64,000 nt of DNA from Martinezella rhizogenes (GCF_007002745.1 NZ_SGNY01000001.1:1025927-1089926), one strand, 5' to 3'; positions 43,519-52,149 are shown, counted from the first letter of the stretch. Numbers and translations: made by a program. The notes: generated by a model from the letters alone, not told the origin.

Positions 43519-43774
43519 GATCGTCACCGTGATAGCTGATCTGTTTCATGGGAGCCGGAAGCGCCAACAGGGGCGCATCCGTCTTCTTGGAAGGGGCTTT
43601 GCGAGGCGTTTTCGCTGCCTTCTGTTCGGCCTCGATCTCATCGAGCTGGTTGAGAATGCTGGCCATCTGGTAGCGATCGGCCGTCTCGATCTCGATCTTG
43701 ATCGTGGACTTTCCGCCCTTGCTGGCGGCGGAAAAGGATTTCACGGTTGCGTCGGAGAAGTAGATGCTGGTCAC
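43511..43774 (-). CDS. Small hypothetical early protein (87 aa)
   Basis: An 87-residue protein. The first half is a beta-alpha unit (IYFSDATVKSFSAASKGGKSTIKIEIET), followed by a helix (YQMASILNQLDEIEAEQKAA) and a basic Lys/Pro stretch. It overlaps the upstream gene by 4 bp. Basic charge hints at nucleic-acid contact. The family is not recognised. Confidence 0.7.
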   Translation of the reverse strand: MTSIYFSDATVKSFSAASKGGKSTIKIEIETADRYQMASILNQLDEIEAEQKAAKTPRKAPSKKTDAPLLALPAPMKQISYHGDDHE

Positions 43775-44271
43775 GCCGTACCGCCTTTCGCCGGCGTCAG
43801 ACTACGCGACACCATGGCCTCGATGTCGGTAAGCGGCACGCTGGCACCTGCAACACTGGTGAGTTCTGCGACGAACCACATCCGGACGTCGTCATCGAGC
43901 GCCGCCAGCAGCGCTTTCTCCGGGTTGGCGATGACGAGGCTTTTCAGGTGCATCTCAAGCATGACAAGCTTCGTGTCAGCGATTGCCGCCGCTGTTGAAC
44001 CGTCTTGTTCCAAAGGAACTAGCGCGGCAACCGCCCGATAGCCTGCAGCATTGTTCAGCACCATGACGATGTTGGCGCAAAGCAGCGCCACGGTATTGTC
44101 AGGCATAGAGCCGGAGGAATCGATAGTGAGAAGCTCATCACCATCCGCATCCAACAGTACTCCCATATCTCGCTGGGAGCATGTCAGGGGGAACGAAACT
44201 CCTAATTCGGACATGGCCTGAATGAATGCTTCCGGCGTGACTGGATTTTCTACGCGAATGTTTTCCACCAC
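43771..44271 (-). CDS. Hypothetical early protein (166 aa)
   Basis: 166 residues from GTG 44271, which has GAGGGCGGA just upstream; a second GTG follows at 44268 and the frame is open back to 44352 inside the preceding gene. No domain is recognised. Features are acidic N-terminal and central parts (LLDADGDELLTIDSSGSM) and two Ala-rich helices. It sits 7 bp after DUF3164, in the coupled early chain. Confidence 0.7.
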   Translation of the reverse strand: MVENIRVENPVTPEAFIQAMSELGVSFPLTCSQRDMGVLLDADGDELLTIDSSGSMPDNTVALLCANIVMVLNNAAGYRAVAALVPLEQDGSTAAAIADTKLVMLEMHLKSLVIANPEKALLAALDDDVRMWFVAELTSVAGASVPLTDIEAMVSRSLTPAKGGTA

Positions 44272-44278
44272 TCCGCCC

Positions 44279-44932
44279 TCACGCCTTCGCCAGATCGATG
44301 GTGATGGCCTGCCAGTCGGCCTCAAGACTGTCGCGCTTGTAGAAGCGGACATACTCCTTGGAGCCTGTCACGCGGATGGCGTCACGGATGGCTTCCATGG
44401 CCTTCTTCCAGCGAGTGTCCTCGATCTCCAGCTTGAGCAGCATGAACACGTCCGCACGGTTCACCTGACCTTCCTTTTCGGTATTGAATGCGCGGGTGAC
44501 GATGGACTGGATTTCCGGACGGCTGTCGGCGCTCCATTCCGTCAGGCACTCATCAATGAGCGTCTTGGCGACCTGTAGTTCCGGGCCGAAAGTGATGAGG
44601 TCGGAAACCTGCACCTGAATTTTCATCAGGCCGTCATAGGTCTGATAAGTGCGATTGCCCTTCTTGCCGCCGATCGTGACGTTGTACTTTTCGCCGAGCA
44701 GCGCATCCAGCGCGGAAAGGTCCGCTGCAGTATGACCACGGAACCGGGAGAGCTGCGCGTTCAGATTAAGGGCAAACTCGATGCACTTGCGCACCGTCTG
44801 GTCTTCAAGCTTGTACTGATCCTTGACGTTGCCGATCGGATCGAGGCCGCCCTTGGCGTTGTGCATGAACTCGCGACCATTGATGATCGTGACGCCGGGC
44901 TTGCTGGTTTCTTCCAAGATAACGGACTGCAT
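44279..44932 (-). CDS. DUF3164 family protein
   Basis: A 217-residue protein with the DUF3164 pattern: INGREFMHNAKGGLDPIGNVKDQYKLEDQTVRKC near residue 17, then RTYQTYDGLMKIQVQVSDLITFGPELQVAKTLIDE. Almost every Mu-like phage has this early gene. Its function is unknown and it is often mislabelled a sulfate transporter. Start ATG 44932. Confidence 0.85.
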   Translation of the reverse strand: MQSVILEETSKPGVTIINGREFMHNAKGGLDPIGNVKDQYKLEDQTVRKCIEFALNLNAQLSRFRGHTAADLSALDALLGEKYNVTIGGKKGNRTYQTYDGLMKIQVQVSDLITFGPELQVAKTLIDECLTEWSADSRPEIQSIVTRAFNTEKEGQVNRADVFMLLKLEIEDTRWKKAMEAIRDAIRVTGSKEYVRFYKRDSLEADWQAITIDLAKA

Positions 44933-44993
44933 GTAAATTTCCTCGTTGTTCGAACTGGATTAAAGGGCGCTCAAACGCCCTTTGAAGGCGGCT

Positions 44994-45284
44994 TCAGGAG
45001 CTGTGCGGAGAGCGCGGGAACGGCACAACGTTGGTGCCAGGGCGCATCAGGTGCAGGATCGTCGCGCTTGCCGGAGGGACGAGCTTGTTCAACTCGGCGC
45101 TGTTCAAGAGCTGCATGTCGTTGAGCTGCGTTTCCATGGCGACGGCCATCTCGGCATAACCGTCGAGACGCTTCACGAGCAGCTCGACCTCTTCGCTGGA
45201 CATGACAACGCCGCCATGCCGGTGTTCGGCAATCCTGTTGCGGGTGTCGCGCAAACGATCGGAAAGGTAATCAAAACGCTTCAC
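44994..45284 (-). CDS. Small hypothetical early protein (96 aa)
   Basis: A 96-residue helical protein (KRFDYLSDRLRDTRNRIAEH; VELLVKRLDGYAEMAVAMETQLND) with a short basic C-terminal end. It overlaps the tetracysteine regulator by 14 bp. No family recognised. Confidence 0.65.
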   Translation of the reverse strand: MKRFDYLSDRLRDTRNRIAEHRHGGVVMSSEEVELLVKRLDGYAEMAVAMETQLNDMQLLNSAELNKLVPPASATILHLMRPGTNVVPFPRSPHSS

Positions 45285-45669
45285 TGTTCGTCTCCTTTAT
45301 GCGGCTGTGAGGGCAATTATTCCGGCAGGCCTGATGCATGCGGACGGCGTTGGCGCTGGCGGTGCTGAAGGGGCGGCGCTGCCAACCGAGGCAGACATCC
45401 CGGCCGATCTCCTGCAGGACCGGGCAGCGCACGGTCTCGGACATGAGAGCGCCGCGCACGAGCTGCTCGATGCGACCGACATCGCCGGGATAGCTGTTCG
45501 AAAGGAGCTGGCTGACAGTCGAACCGGCGTAGCCGATGCGTTTGCCGACCAGCGTCTGGTTTTCGGCGTTGCAGGCCTCCGCCAGAGCGATAATCCATTC
45601 CGGGGGCTGCTCGCCCCATGCGGCGCGGGCCTTTTCCAGATTGTCGGGCTTGGGCTTCGTCGGGGTCAT
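45271..45669 (-). CDS. Early HTH protein with C-terminal tetracysteine motif
   Basis: A 132-residue protein. An N-terminal helix-turn-helix (GKRIGYAGSTVSQLLSNSY, about 42-60) is followed by four Cys residues at 82, 93, 115 and 119 (CPVLQEIGRDVC ... CRNNC). The spacing suits an Fe-S cluster or zinc site rather than disulfides in this cytoplasmic protein. Similar CPVLGEI-type regulators occur in Mu-like prophages by recollection. It overlaps the upstream gene by 4 bp. A redox or metal switch is an inference. Confidence 0.7.
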   Translation of the reverse strand: MTPTKPKPDNLEKARAAWGEQPPEWIIALAEACNAENQTLVGKRIGYAGSTVSQLLSNSYPGDVGRIEQLVRGALMSETVRCPVLQEIGRDVCLGWQRRPFSTASANAVRMHQACRNNCPHSRIKETNSEAF

Positions 45670-46301
45670 GCTTCGACCTCGACAGTCTCCGGCTCGCCGA
45701 AAATCTTCTCGGCGTTCGGGTCATAGATGCACTCGGTTTTGAGGAGCTTCGGCGCGATCGGGCCGGTGTTGCGAACAAGCCGCCAGATCGTTGGCTCCGA
45801 GCGGGTTCCCTTCTGCAGAACGGTCAGGTACCCGGCCCGGAGCAGGCAGGAAATATAAAGCCGGGCCGACCGCTGCGCGACCGTTAGCGAATCCGTCGAG
45901 GCATGCACCGAAATGTCGATGAGCTTGAAACCATTCCTGAAGAATGGCGAGCGCATGGCATTCCAGAGCGCCTGCCGAGCCGTCATCGGATCGGCGATCA
46001 ATGTACCGTCCCGCTTGAATACCGGCGTGGCCGACTGTCGAGCCACGATGCGGAACAAGGCCATGCCACGCGGGTTCTGGTCACCGGTGCGGCTGATGAG
46101 TTCAGCCTTTTCGCACATGGAGAGGAAGGTCGAGATTTGCTCCCGGCCGCGATTGTTGGAAAGGCCGAAGATATCGTCCACGCTGAAGGGCTGGTTGCGC
46201 ATGTCGGCGTCCATCATCAGCTTCCAGTAATGATCCTGACCGGTCAGCACGCGCTGGCCCTTGGCGACGGAAATCTTGAGAGCGATCGGAGTAACCCGCA
46301 T
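45666..46301 (-). CDS. Hypothetical early protein with winged-helix-like region
   Basis: A 211-residue protein. The N-terminal half has a helix-turn-helix plan (FSVDDIFGLSNNRGREQISTFLSMCEKAELI); a second such unit lies at ARLYISCLLRAGYLTVLQKG. The two winged-helix-like parts suggest DNA binding. Its ATG shares bases with the MuB-like stop (TAATG). It follows the transposition genes, where Mu-like phages carry accessory replication functions. Confidence 0.65.
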   Translation of the reverse strand: MRVTPIALKISVAKGQRVLTGQDHYWKLMMDADMRNQPFSVDDIFGLSNNRGREQISTFLSMCEKAELISRTGDQNPRGMALFRIVARQSATPVFKRDGTLIADPMTARQALWNAMRSPFFRNGFKLIDISVHASTDSLTVAQRSARLYISCLLRAGYLTVLQKGTRSEPTIWRLVRNTGPIAPKLLKTECIYDPNAEKIFGEPETVEVEA

Positions 46302-47059
46302 TATGCTGCCTCCCTTCTGGTGGGAAGGCGCGAGCGGGAAAACAGGCCGTTGCCGCCCTCGTAGGAAACAACGTCGATCGAGCTGACGCCCATCCTCGCT
46401 GCCGCCTCGGCAATGTTATGCAGGGAGTTGCCGACGCGCCGGACGCGGCCTTCGCCTTCGACGCACGCCTTGTGCAGCAGGTCATCCGCTATCATCAGTT
46501 TAGGATAGAACGTTCTGGCCAGTGCACGAGCATCGTCCAGATCGCAGGGATTGGCGTATTTGGTATCCAGAACCAAATCGCGGAATCGGTCACCGACATG
46601 TTCCAGCTTCTGCGGGAACAGCTCCTCACCGATTAGCATCACCGGCACGCCGCTGGCTTTGGCAATGCCGCGCACCAGCTCGATCAGGTTCTTTTTGATA
46701 AGCAGGTCGCTCTCATCGATGATGAGCGGGCGGCGCGGGTCGCGGCAAAGAAGGCCAATGACCTCGTCTTCCATGTCGGACAGCGTGCCGCGTGGCTGGT
46801 AAACGCCGAGTTCGGAAAGGATCGAGCGCAGCAACTTGGCGCGGGTCCATGTGTCCCGCACTTCGACGTAGGCAGCGCCCGTCTTGTTCTGGCAATAGAG
46901 CGCCGCTACGCTTTTGCCATAACCGGAGTAACCGGCGAGAACGCCGAGGTTGGGTTGCAGGGGATGGCGGTTCTGCAGCGACCGGACAAGAGTGAGCGCC
47001 GTAGTGACGTTCTTGATCGGAGCTGTGTCGCCATTGACTTTCATCGGTTGTGTCGTCAT
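46301..47059 (-). CDS. Transposition target-DNA activator ATPase (MuB-like)
   Basis: A 252-residue AAA ATPase. Walker A is GYSGYGKSV with K49; Walker B is PLIIDESDLL (about 115-125). MuB-type proteins bind target DNA with ATP, stimulate the transposase and give target immunity. It lies 62 bp after the transposase gene, in the Mu order. Full-length compared with MuB-like proteins. Confidence 0.9.
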   Translation of the reverse strand: MTTQPMKVNGDTAPIKNVTTALTLVRSLQNRHPLQPNLGVLAGYSGYGKSVAALYCQNKTGAAYVEVRDTWTRAKLLRSILSELGVYQPRGTLSDMEDEVIGLLCRDPRRPLIIDESDLLIKKNLIELVRGIAKASGVPVMLIGEELFPQKLEHVGDRFRDLVLDTKYANPCDLDDARALARTFYPKLMIADDLLHKACVEGEGRVRRVGNSLHNIAEAAARMGVSSIDVVSYEGGNGLFSRSRLPTRREAA

Positions 47060-47121
47060 TTTGATCCTCGTAATTATTGCAATGCAGAGGGGTCGATGGC
47101 AGTCGGCCCCTTTTTCTTGAC

Positions 47122-49371
47122 CTAGCCGCGCAGTGCGGCGTCGATCCCGAAATCCTCGAAAATGTCCCGGCGCGTCTGGTAATCGGCGCTGGCCTTGTAG
47201 CGGGCGAGCTTGCCCGCCGTGGCGTCGTCAATGACGACACCGGAGGCGATCTGCGCCTCGACGGCCTGCGCCCACTTGAACATGCGGGCGCTGTCGGAAA
47301 GCGCCGCATCCGGGTCCAGATGAATGACTGTGGAATTGCCCTTCAGCTCGGCCTCGCGAACGATGGCCGCGTGGATTTCCGCCGCCTTCTCATTGAGCGT
47401 CGCGGGCTGCGGTGCCTTCGGCGCGGTCATGGCCTCCAGTGCGGCGGCAATGGCCGGCGTGCTGTGCTGCTGTTCGCGCTTGGGCAACTGGATGACGTTG
47501 GCGGTTTCGACTTCGCGCTCTGCCTTCTTTCTCTTGGCAAGCTCAATGGTGCGCTCGATGCCGGAAGGGCCTTTCTTCAGCTCGCGGAGATCAGCCTTGA
47601 TCTCGCGTTCCTTCTGACTGATGAGGTCAGCGGCAATCTGCTTCTGCGCCTTGACGAAAGCCTGCGGATTGACATCCGCGAGTTCGGGGCAGATCGCGAC
47701 ATCGAGATAGCGGCCGGTTTCGCCGTCAAAGACGTACATCTTGCCCATGTCGAGCGGATCAAGGCGGCAAAAGACATCAGTGCCGACCATGATGGAGCCG
47801 GAGAGGTAGAAGAATCCATCGTTCTGAATGCCACGCTTCTGCATGACGCGATGGCCGTTCTTACCAGCGACCGGCATCAGCAGCGCATCCAGCGCACGCT
47901 CGTCAACGCGTTTGATCTTCGCCGTCGACGCGGCTGCGACCGCGTTGGGGGAGCGGCCTTTCAGGCCACCGTGTTCCCGCTCGTGATAGACATATTCCAA
48001 CCAGTCATCGATATGGCGCTGGAGCTGCTCGGCGGTCAGAGCGACTTCGAACAGGTCTTTTTCGTCCGCGCCTAGACGCTGCGCGAAGGACTTGCGGCCT
48101 TCAATCGCTTTCCGATCGGCAACGGAGTGGCCGATGTAACCGGGCAACTGCGGGCAAACCTCGTGCTGAAATGTCTTGATGACGCGCTCGACGTGACCCT
48201 TCTGCTCTGGCGAATAGGCATCGGAAACATCTGGCTCGATATCGAGATCGGCGAACAGGCGTTTGACTGAAACAGCAACGAAATCACTACCGTTGTCCGT
48301 CTTCACGACCTTGGCCACGCCCAATTTGAGAATGGCTTTACGCATCATCAAACCTACGGCCAAGGCTCGCGGTGTTTTCGACAGCGTAATGACCAACCGA
48401 CGCGTGGCAATGTCGATGCAGGCATACAAGGAATGGCGACCGTCGATGCAGAGCGCGTCGACAGGAGAAGCGTCGATCATCCAGAGTGCGTTCGGCTCAT
48501 CAATATGACGATAGGTGCCGGTACCGGACAGCTTCATTGTCGAGCGGAACTGATCGGGGTTCGTGATCTTAGTGAGCACGACCTTTTCGTCTGCTTTCAA
48601 CTGCGCGATGAAATGCTGAAAGGTGCGCGGCGGCGGAAGCGGTTTCAATTCGCCGTTACGATCGGTCAATTCCGATCCAAAATGATGCTCGCAATAGCCG
48701 CGAATGGCATCCGCCGACAGTGCAGGATTCTTGGCAATCCATGCCAGCACAAAGGCGCGGACTTCGCCGTCGTTCGCCGTGTCAAGCAAGCCCTTGCCCT
48801 TGCGCGCCTCGGAGCGATCGACGGCGAGCTTATCCTTCGCACCAGCCTGTTTGGCAGCACGCCACCGAAAGACCGAGCGCTGCGAAATCTGCGGCAGGAT
48901 GTCCTTCACCCAAGCGTCCGCTTGGATCATGTTCATGTTCCACCGGTCGCAGAAGATAAACATTGAGGCCTGAACTGAGATTGGAAGGCCCTTTGAGAAG
49001 GTCTCGAAAGCGGCGACAACAGCCAAGCGGGCATCGCGTTCGCGCCGGGCGCGCTCGCTCAACGACGCCGAGGCAGCGGGTTCAGGCTCGGGTTGCTGGT
49101 CCACCGGCTCGCTGCCGACAACCATGTAGCGCTGCACATAGGCCACCTGGGCGAGCGTGGGGAACAGGCGGTAGTGATATTCCAGACCGCCGCCATAGCC
49201 AGCGTGGTTGCGCGTCAATGAAGGAACGTCGTTCCAACCCTCGCGTTTCGCGAAACGGATTACGGCGCTTTTTGTGGTGGGCAGGCCGGGCAAGGCTTCC
49301 GCCGCAATTTCGCGGGCGGTCAACCATTCCTTCAGGCGGGAAGCTGCGGAGGCAAAGGGAACTGTATTCAA
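47122..49371 (-). CDS. Transposase (MuA-like, DDE)
   Basis: 749 residues from TTG 49371, chosen because GAGGGAAG lies about 5 bases upstream and the TTG overlaps the upstream stop (TTGA). The N-terminal DNA-binding part has LKEWLTAREIAAEALPGLPTTKSA. The catalytic triad is D300 (WMIDASPVDAL), D359 (VKTDNGSDF) and E395 (EQKGHVERV). The C-terminal part carries a basic helix region for MuB contact. It cuts and joins the two phage ends at a target site. All catalytic residues are present. Confidence 0.93.
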   Translation of the reverse strand: MNTVPFASAASRLKEWLTAREIAAEALPGLPTTKSAVIRFAKREGWNDVPSLTRNHAGYGGGLEYHYRLFPTLAQVAYVQRYMVVGSEPVDQQPEPEPAASASLSERARRERDARLAVVAAFETFSKGLPISVQASMFIFCDRWNMNMIQADAWVKDILPQISQRSVFRWRAAKQAGAKDKLAVDRSEARKGKGLLDTANDGEVRAFVLAWIAKNPALSADAIRGYCEHHFGSELTDRNGELKPLPPPRTFQHFIAQLKADEKVVLTKITNPDQFRSTMKLSGTGTYRHIDEPNALWMIDASPVDALCIDGRHSLYACIDIATRRLVITLSKTPRALAVGLMMRKAILKLGVAKVVKTDNGSDFVAVSVKRLFADLDIEPDVSDAYSPEQKGHVERVIKTFQHEVCPQLPGYIGHSVADRKAIEGRKSFAQRLGADEKDLFEVALTAEQLQRHIDDWLEYVYHEREHGGLKGRSPNAVAAASTAKIKRVDERALDALLMPVAGKNGHRVMQKRGIQNDGFFYLSGSIMVGTDVFCRLDPLDMGKMYVFDGETGRYLDVAICPELADVNPQAFVKAQKQIAADLISQKEREIKADLRELKKGPSGIERTIELAKRKKAEREVETANVIQLPKREQQHSTPAIAAALEAMTAPKAPQPATLNEKAAEIHAAIVREAELKGNSTVIHLDPDAALSDSARMFKWAQAVEAQIASGVVIDDATAGKLARYKASADYQTRRDIFEDFGIDAALRG

Positions 49372-49541
49372 CGCACTTCCCTCACGATCAGGACAAGCGC
49401 CGTAGCGACCTGCGAGAAATAGATCATTCCGAGGATGAAACAGACGATGGCCCAAAAGGCTGAAACGTCTTTCACGATCTGGCTTTTCGCGACATGGCAG
49501 ATGAACTGCAGGAATGGCGCGATGCTGGTGGCTATGTTCAT
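49368..49541 (-). CDS. 57-residue two-helix membrane protein
   Basis: ATG 49541 to TGA 49368 encodes two hydrophobic segments (MNIATSIAPFLQFICHVA and AFWAIVCFILGMIYFSQVATALVLIV). Its ATG overlaps the stop of the 49538 gene as ATGA, and its stop overlaps the TTG of the transposase as TTGA, so all three are translationally coupled. It is too short for usual gene calling. Small membrane genes just before the transposase are not part of Mu itself. Function unknown. Confidence 0.72.
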   Translation of the reverse strand: MNIATSIAPFLQFICHVAKSQIVKDVSAFWAIVCFILGMIYFSQVATALVLIVREVR

Positions 49542-50002
49542 CGGCGTGCTCTCTTCCTTACGGCGCGAGCTGCTCTCAGCGCCTCCATTTCCTTGATGTG
49601 ATCTTCAAGGAGCTGGTCCTCGATCATCTCGGCGTATTCGTCCTCGATGACGGTCAGGCCGAACTCGCCCGGCACGAAACCGAGCAGCTCCTTGGCTTTG
49701 GTGGCATGGACAAGCGCGATGAAGGCATCGAGCGGAATGCGGTGTTCGCCACTTCCTTCCGACGCCCACTTGTCGAGCATCGCGCTTGAGATCGTGCGGC
49801 CGAGGTACTTGCTCATTGCGCTGGCGATCTCTGACCGCTGAAACCCGTCATCGCGGGCATCGCGCAGGGCGCGGGCGATGAGGCGGGAAATGCGGTTATC
49901 GAGCGGGCCGCGACCGGTCACGCCTTCCTCGTAGCGGATCGCCACCTGCGGCGGTGTCCACTCGAAAAGGTCTTTCGTGAGAGGGTCGCGGCGTCTGCTC
50001 AT
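49538..50002 (-). CDS. Hypothetical early DNA-binding-like protein
   Basis: 154 residues from ATG 50002, whose ATGA overlaps the ParB-like gene stop; the open frame reaches 50032. It has ISRLIARALRDARDDGFQRSEIASAMSKYLGRTISSAMLDKWASE (about residues 37-82), a helix-turn-helix-like unit, and an acidic helical C-terminus ending in a basic patch. It is placed between a ParB-like gene and the transposase. Function unknown. Confidence 0.7.
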   Translation of the reverse strand: MSRRRDPLTKDLFEWTPPQVAIRYEEGVTGRGPLDNRISRLIARALRDARDDGFQRSEIASAMSKYLGRTISSAMLDKWASEGSGEHRIPLDAFIALVHATKAKELLGFVPGEFGLTVIEDEYAEMIEDQLLEDHIKEMEALRAARAVRKRARR

Positions 50003-50850
50003 CGGCGAGCAGCCTTCCGCTCGGCAAGCCAACGCATGACGGAAGCTTCGTTCAGGCTAAAGAACGCGTCCTGTTCGTTGGGCTTCAGCCGCGTAAAACG
50101 GTCATTGAGCTTTTCCCATGCGGCCAGCGGGTTGGCGCGGGGAACCTGATCGATGATGGCGATGGCGTCGGCGTAATTTGTCGCCTCGCCGGAAATCAGT
50201 AGCTCTACGATACGGGCGGCGCGCTCATATGGCTGGCCAGCAATTTCCAGAAGGGTTTGCTGGTTGTCTGCCAAGCCCTCATCCAGCGCGATACGCTCCC
50301 TCAGTTCAGCCGGGATGCTGGCAATCCTGAGGGCATTGAAAACATTGCGGCGGCTGATCTTGAGGAAGCGCTGCGCTGCCTCGCTGAAGGTGCCGGAGAA
50401 CGCGGCGGCGGTCTCGATCGTCTCGTCGTCGGAGTTTGGTGCAGACTCTGCACTTAATTCCTGCTTCGGTTTCGGGCCGCGCCGGACGGGGTTCGCGGCT
50501 CGCCAGATCGCGCACCAATCGGCAACGTCGACGCTGTGCTCCAGCGCCGAGAGCTCGTGGCGATAAAGCGTTTCGGAGATTTCGGTCAGGCGGATTTGGG
50601 CGTCGTTCGCGAACTCGTCCGATTGGCGGACGATGGCGGATATGTTGACGCCGAGCGATGCGGCTGCAGCGAGGCGTTTGACACCGAAGACGAGGCGATA
50701 CCGTCCTTCGGGTCCGGCAACGACCTCGACCGGGACGCGCTGTCCGATTTGCTGGAAGCTTTCGGCCAACGCCTGAATGGCGTCGGGTGAGACTTTTTTC
50801 GCGTCGGAGGAGACGTCGATCAGTTGGGGGGACAGAAATTCAATCTGCAT
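49999..50850 (-). CDS. ParB/Spo0J-like nuclease-domain protein
   Basis: 283 residues from ATG 50850 (the upstream 16 codons lack phage-like sequence). The N-terminal ParB-N domain (IEFLSPQLIDV; QALAESFQQIGQRVPVEVVAG; YRLVFGVKRLAAAASLG) is followed by a helical middle with a helix-turn-helix near residue 150 (GTFSEAAQRFLKISRRNVFNAL). ParB-like proteins are common early genes in BcepMu-type phages. Role in early gene control or replication inferred. Confidence 0.85.
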   Translation of the reverse strand: MQIEFLSPQLIDVSSDAKKVSPDAIQALAESFQQIGQRVPVEVVAGPEGRYRLVFGVKRLAAAASLGVNISAIVRQSDEFANDAQIRLTEISETLYRHELSALEHSVDVADWCAIWRAANPVRRGPKPKQELSAESAPNSDDETIETAAAFSGTFSEAAQRFLKISRRNVFNALRIASIPAELRERIALDEGLADNQQTLLEIAGQPYERAARIVELLISGEATNYADAIAIIDQVPRANPLAAWEKLNDRFTRLKPNEQDAFFSLNEASVMRWLAERKAARR

Positions 50851-50897
50851 TGGGCACTCTGGATTGTCAGGAAAGGATGCGCGGCCTGACGGAAACA

Positions 50898-51203
50898 TCA
50901 GGCGGCGCTCTGCGCGCCGTCAGACTTCGACGACTTTTTTGCTCTGGTGTTGCCGCTCGTGTTGCTGCTAGTGTCGCCTCGGTCGTGACGACCAAGCGTG
51001 TAGCTGTCGGGAAACATCTCGCGGAAAGGCACGCCCAGCGCCTTGGCCAAAGCCTCAGCGCCGGGACGGCTTGCCCCGATGACCGCCGCACGGCATGCGC
51101 TGGGATAAAGGCCAGCATCGCGGGCTATACCGGTCAGGGTTTTATTCTGCCGTAACAGTTCCGCCTTGATGGCTGCCCGATCCCACTTCTTTGTGGTCGT
51201 CAT
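50898..51203 (-). CDS. ner: Ner-like DNA-binding protein
   Basis: A 101-residue protein. The first 65 residues are the Ner/Nlp helix-turn-helix (WDRAAIKAELLRQNKTLTGIARDAGLYPSACRAAV), with the rest an unstructured Ser/Asn/Lys-rich tail. Ner turns off early and repressor transcription in lytic growth. It is the first gene of the early operon, divergent from the repressor, exactly as in Mu. Confidence 0.9.
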   Translation of the reverse strand: MTTTKKWDRAAIKAELLRQNKTLTGIARDAGLYPSACRAAVIGASRPGAEALAKALGVPFREMFPDSYTLGRHDRGDTSSNTSGNTRAKKSSKSDGAQSAA

Positions 51204-51450
51204 GATTGCTCCCTGTTTTTCTGACCTTCGGCAAAAGGTCGGTTTGGTTGGGGGTTGGCGTTCAAACTTTGTTGCAACGGGATATTCGCGTAATTACGTG
51301 AAATTGTCAATAAAAGTCTCGCGATAACGCGGGTCACAGTTTTGAAATTCACGCAATTCCGAAAATCCCCCGGAAGGCACTGATAATGTTTGGGAAATTC
51401 GGAAAAATTGCGCGGTTTTATGACCGTGGCTCGCGGTCACGGTTTGCGTT
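51204..51450. promoter_or_regulatory. Divergent early/repressor promoter and operator region
   Basis: A 247-base A+T-richer stretch between ner (minus) and the repressor (plus). Visible elements are a perfect 10-bp palindrome CGTAATTACG (51289-51298), TTGTCA at 51304 as a possible -35, repeats of the AATT-CACGCAATT type near 51348 and 51410, and the inverted repeat TGACCG...CGGTCA (51421-51440) just before the repressor start. These are candidate repressor and Ner sites. Which is which cannot be told. Confidence 0.65.
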
Positions 51451-52149
51451 ATGACGGGAGAAACATTCTCTCAGCGGCTCGAAATCGTGCTGGACGGCGA
51501 ATCAATTCACGCTTTTTCGAAAAGGGCAAAAATTCCTGATTCGACTTTCCGGCAGTATCTGGCTGGCACCATGCCGGGGCTGGAAAAGCTGATTTCGATT
51601 TGCGAGGCTGGCAACGTATCGCTGGACTGGTTGGCGACTGGTCGAGGGCGGATGCGCCCAGACAATGACAACGTTGCGGGAACGCTGATCATCGCGGGAG
51701 AGCCGAACCTCGTTTCAGTTGACGGAAAACAACACGATATAACGCTAGTTCCCCGCCTCGATGTCCGCGCATCTGCCGGACATGGCTTGGTCGCATTTCA
51801 AGAGCAAGCCGTTGAAATTATAGCTTTTCAGTCAGAGTGGCTTAGGTCGATCGGTGTTGCGCCGTCGTTTGCCCGCATTATCACGGCGCGTGGCGATAGC
51901 ATGGAGCCGACAATCCGCGATGGTGACGTCTTGTTGATCGATACGTCCGTGAGCGAAGTCCGCGATAACGGCATCTACTGTGTGGTCTACGGCAATATGC
52001 TTCTGGTTAAGCGCGTTCACCCAAGAATGAACGGCTCGCTGCAGCTGATCAGCGACAATGCTGTTTATCCGCCAGAGGAGGTCACTTCCGCAGAGGTGCC
52101 GGGGCTGTCTATCGCCGGTCGGGTGATGTGGTATAGTCGGTCACTGTAA
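51451..52149 (+). CDS. LexA-like phage repressor (HTH + S24 peptidase)
   Basis: A 232-residue protein. An N-terminal Mu-like/Cro-like helix-turn-helix (FSKRAKIPDSTFRQYLAGT, about 22-40) is joined to an S24 peptidase with catalytic S150 (GDSMEPTIRDGDV) and K187 (MLLVKRVHP). A cleavage-site-like AG lies at residues 109-110 (RASAGHGL). Self-cleavage implies SOS-linked induction, unlike classical Mu c. It is the only plus-strand control gene and runs to the left end. Confidence 0.92.
   Translation: MTGETFSQRLEIVLDGESIHAFSKRAKIPDSTFRQYLAGTMPGLEKLISICEAGNVSLDWLATGRGRMRPDNDNVAGTLIIAGEPNLVSVDGKQHDITLVPRLDVRASAGHGLVAFQEQAVEIIAFQSEWLRSIGVAPSFARIITARGDSMEPTIRDGDVLLIDTSVSEVRDNGIYCVVYGNMLLVKRVHPRMNGSLQLISDNAVYPPEEVTSAEVPGLSIAGRVMWYSRSL

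Noticed and set aside
47087..47115. AGGGGTCGA...TCGGCCCCTTTTT hairpin between the MuA-like and MuB-like genes
   Set aside because: It looks like a terminator only on the plus strand, where no gene is read; on the minus strand no T-run follows.
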